Origin: Bolinopsis microptera
Taxonomy: Eukaryota > Ctenophora > Tentaculata > Lobata > Bolinopsidae
Reading direction: 5' to 3'
Assembly: GCF_026151205.1 (NCBI RefSeq)
Contig: NC_087081.1
Coordinates: 11,161,113 to 11,225,112, forward strand
Length of the DNA stretch: 64,000 nucleotides
Positions 61,829 to 64,000 of this stretch are shown here, one piece after another. The translations under genes were made by a program, and so were the position numbers. Under the pieces are notes generated by a model that ran no database searches, was not told the DNA's origin, and was given only the letters and a program-made list of their open reading frames with translations. Each line of letters opens with the position of its first letter. Position 1 is the stretch's first letter.

Positions 61829-62424
61829 TTGTAGGTTTACAACCTACCAGGCCGCGCGCCGAGTTGGACTCGGTATATGGAACAGATATTTTACGAGTAT
61901 CACCCGTTAAAACATGGAGTCATGGCAACAACATTAATTTGCAAAGTTGAAAAGCTGCGATTTTTAGTTTGGCCCAAAATCATACTTTTCAGGACAATTC
62001 AAAATCTACGCTGTACGTTGTCCCAAATTGTGCTCCTGAGGAGCTTGATTGACGCGGACGGTGTCGACCCATCGAGATCTTGTCATACGTTGTATGACCC
62101 GCCGCGCGGCTCCCCCTGTATCGTCTTCGACTATAGTGAAGCGACAGTGGGGGTCACCACATGATACAAGTAAAACTAAAGTTAGCTCCCCAGTTGGCAG
62201 ATACAGGGGAGCCGCGCACTTCGTGCGCGGCGGGTCATACAACGTATGACAAAGTTTTACGAAACGGACATTTTGTTGAAAACCAAAACTTTCTATCTCT
62301 TTTACTTCCGAAGTTAGCTGTTAACGGGTGATACTCGTAAAATATCTGCTCCATATTGATATATTATACAGGACCGTCGACGAGTCCAACTCGGCGCGCG
62401 TCCTGGTAGGTTGTAAACCTACAA
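61829..62424. mobile_element. Nested foldback: inverted copies 2 and 3 of the module
   Basis: Copy 2 (61829-61910, inverted) and copy 3 (62331-62424, direct) form the arms of a 596-bp foldback. At its centre (62082-62250) lies a second palindrome: GTCATACGTTGTATGACCCG and GCGGCTCCCC pair with their inverse before 62250. Both arms keep the 17-bp palindrome GTAGGTTTACAACCTAC or a one-base variant. Confidence 0.8.
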
Positions 62425-63826
62425 AAGTAAGGCCCCTACGGGTAAGGTTTTTTGGGGAGCACATGTAGTTTGCACAAAGCCGCTCATCATTTGTTATCTG
62501 AATATCTCTAACTTTCGGTCTAACGTCTGTGATGTCACCCAACTTAACACTTAAGCTTGATAAACATGTAGATCGTTTGAACAGAAATGTCCTCCATTCT
62601 TCAATAATATCTTCATAACTTATGGGACTTGATTTGAACGCGCATCAACAATCAAGCATGGACGCTGCACTGGAGGTACGCGTACTAGGCACTAGCGTTT
62701 ATAATTAATATGTTTATAAATTATATGTTTATAAATTATATGTTTATCCGTTCAATTGAAGCCTTTTCCCAAAAGAATACCATTACATTGTAAATAAGTT
62801 TTTAATTTACAAACTTATTATCCAAAATATGATCGTTTTTTATTATTTCGGTCAATTTCAATTTCTATCGGGTAAATAATATGATTGGATCAATAAAAAC
62901 AAGTTATTATAAAAATGTTAAATATAATTAATAAATAACAAGTTTTATCTAAAACTAAATCACATTATAGCATCAATTTCTTCAGCTTCCTCGTTTACTT
63001 CTTTGAGTTACTATTTTGTATTTGATCTCCAAAAATATAAAACTTCGAAAAAGTTTTAAAGGTTTTTGAAATGCCTTCGGGCGATAATGTATTAATGTTC
63101 GTTTAGAATTATATCCATTCAGATCACATGCAATGTCCGGACTCCGGTCAAATTATGTCCGATAAGCTAGTAGGATTTTTAGTATTCATCAGTGTTGTGG
63201 CAGTTGGCACTTACGTACGTGTCTACTGTCTTATAACGATCGGCTGACTGCGCGGATGCAGACATTCTGTTCTGTTACTAACCAGTTATAGACGTTGAAA
63301 TGTCATGACTGAATATGAAAGTATAAGGTTAGCTGAGTATAACATTGTTAAAATAAATAAGAACAACAACACTTTTGCCTACTGCATCTCGGCAGTCGGC
63401 ATTTCGTAAATCTGTCAGTAATGAACTGGACAATTCAAGGACATTTTCAAGAATAAAATGTACATTCTGGACTAGTTTGTGATTCAGATCAAACCATTGA
63501 TACTTGATTGATTTGACATAATAAATCAAAGAAAAGTATATGAAATATTGGCAAATATACAGTTTAAGTACACAAGAATTTTCTTAAAATTTGGGCTAGC
63601 GATTTAGTAGGAGCGCAATTACTTAAGGCCGAGACATACATCAAACCGTTGATTATTTGATTTCATATTTGGAAAATATAGACAGAAGCAATTTGTTTTG
63701 GAACTTTTAAAAATGTCTTTGAGTATTCACTTTTTTTAAATTCTCAAAAGTTCTCAAAAGCTTTTTAAAAATTTGGTTGTAATATCAATTTTTTATTAAT
63801 CTTGTTGGGCAAATTTTGTAATCCTA
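62425..63826. other. Non-coding spacer
   Basis: AT-rich, with TATGTTTATAAATTA repeated three times at about 62709-62748. No gene recognised. Confidence 0.5.
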
Positions 63827-64000
63827 TGGGCTGACGACTTAGTCCTCCTAGCACTTGACGCGTTCAGCCTACAATCGTTGCTGAATTGCTTGCACGACTA
63901 TGCAGAAAAATGGGAGTTATCAGTGAACATTGACAAAACCAGTGTGATGGTCTTCAATACAAGCTCACGAACACTCAAATGTTCTTATGGCTTTAAACTA
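63827..64000 (+). pseudogene. LINE A-related reverse transcriptase fragment, runs off window
   Basis: From about 63829 the frame reads WADDLVLLALDAFSLQSLLN, then DYAEKWELSVNIDKTSVMVF and YGFKL, closely matching LINE A ORF2 around its catalytic WADDLVLL box (residues 786 onward). It starts abruptly at the active site, so it is 5'-truncated or partial, and it continues past 64000. Confidence 0.85.

Noticed and set aside
61648..62249. Overlapping open frames with VGLQPTR-RAELDS
   Set aside because: They run through the foldback arms. The shared peptide comes from the repeated DNA module, and no start or domain supports a protein.

Overview
The window is animal nuclear DNA. Host genes are split by short introns, the sequence is AT-rich, and there are many non-LTR retrotransposons, foldback elements, MITEs and minisatellites. 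No bacterial, organellar or viral gene organisation is seen. The mix suggests an early-branching or marine invertebrate, perhaps a cnidarian: CR1-like LINEs with PHD and SGNH domains, an Ala-Asp-Asn-Cys transposase-like gene, compact introns. The species is an inference and not firm.

Four host genes can be assembled exon by exon with consistent splice phases. (1) A two-pore-domain potassium channel (K2P) on +, core exons 24108-26914, with an N-terminal exon at 22466-22807. A homologous alternative N-terminal exon lies at 20152-20409, and weaker candidate mini-exons lie as far upstream as 3.8 kb. (2) A modular 883-residue protein on + (28062-32166, 8 exons) that I do not recognise; it carries three FGFG-plus-basic motifs and synuclein/LEA-like 11-residue repeats. 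(3) A Ras-family GTPase on - (34782 down to 32884, 6 exons, 219 aa, CaaX end CAVS). It has Cys at Ras position 12 and Val at the Gln61 position. (4) Adenylate kinase 2 on - (47621 down to 41993, 7 exons, 235 aa).

Mobile DNA occupies much of the rest. LINE A (about 8.2-14.9 kb) has two long intact ORFs overlapping by 8 nt. Related fragments lie at 48.6-50.2 kb and at the right window edge. LINE C (50.65-52.59 and 58.59-59.6 kb) is a decayed CR1-like element with a PHD-finger ORF1. It is split by LINE B (52.6-58.6 kb), whose ORF1 joins a leucine-zipper-like start, an AlkB-type 2-oxoglutarate/Fe(II) dioxygenase domain and an SGNH hydrolase domain. A DNA transposon of about 4.05 kb (36758-40811) has perfect 33-bp terminal inverted repeats, a putative AGTT target duplication and a decayed transposase-like gene. 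Foldback elements and MITEs include a TA-flanked family (14.9, 28.2, 37.3 kb), an 8-bp-TSD hAT-like MITE (43.9 kb), a G-run foldback (42.8 kb), two abutting TTAA-flanked palindromes in an AK2 intron (45.7-47.2 kb) and nested palindromes at 60-62.4 kb.

The tandem repeats are notable. An 11-bp G-rich minisatellite of about 1.75 kb lies at 5.67-7.41 kb. Two minisatellites start exactly at splice sites: a donor in the K2P gene and an acceptor in the Ras-like gene. The strongest candidates for undescribed biology are the AlkB+SGNH retrotransposon ORF1, the FGFG-repeat protein, the hydrolysis-impaired Ras-like GTPase and the DUF7869-like transposon.
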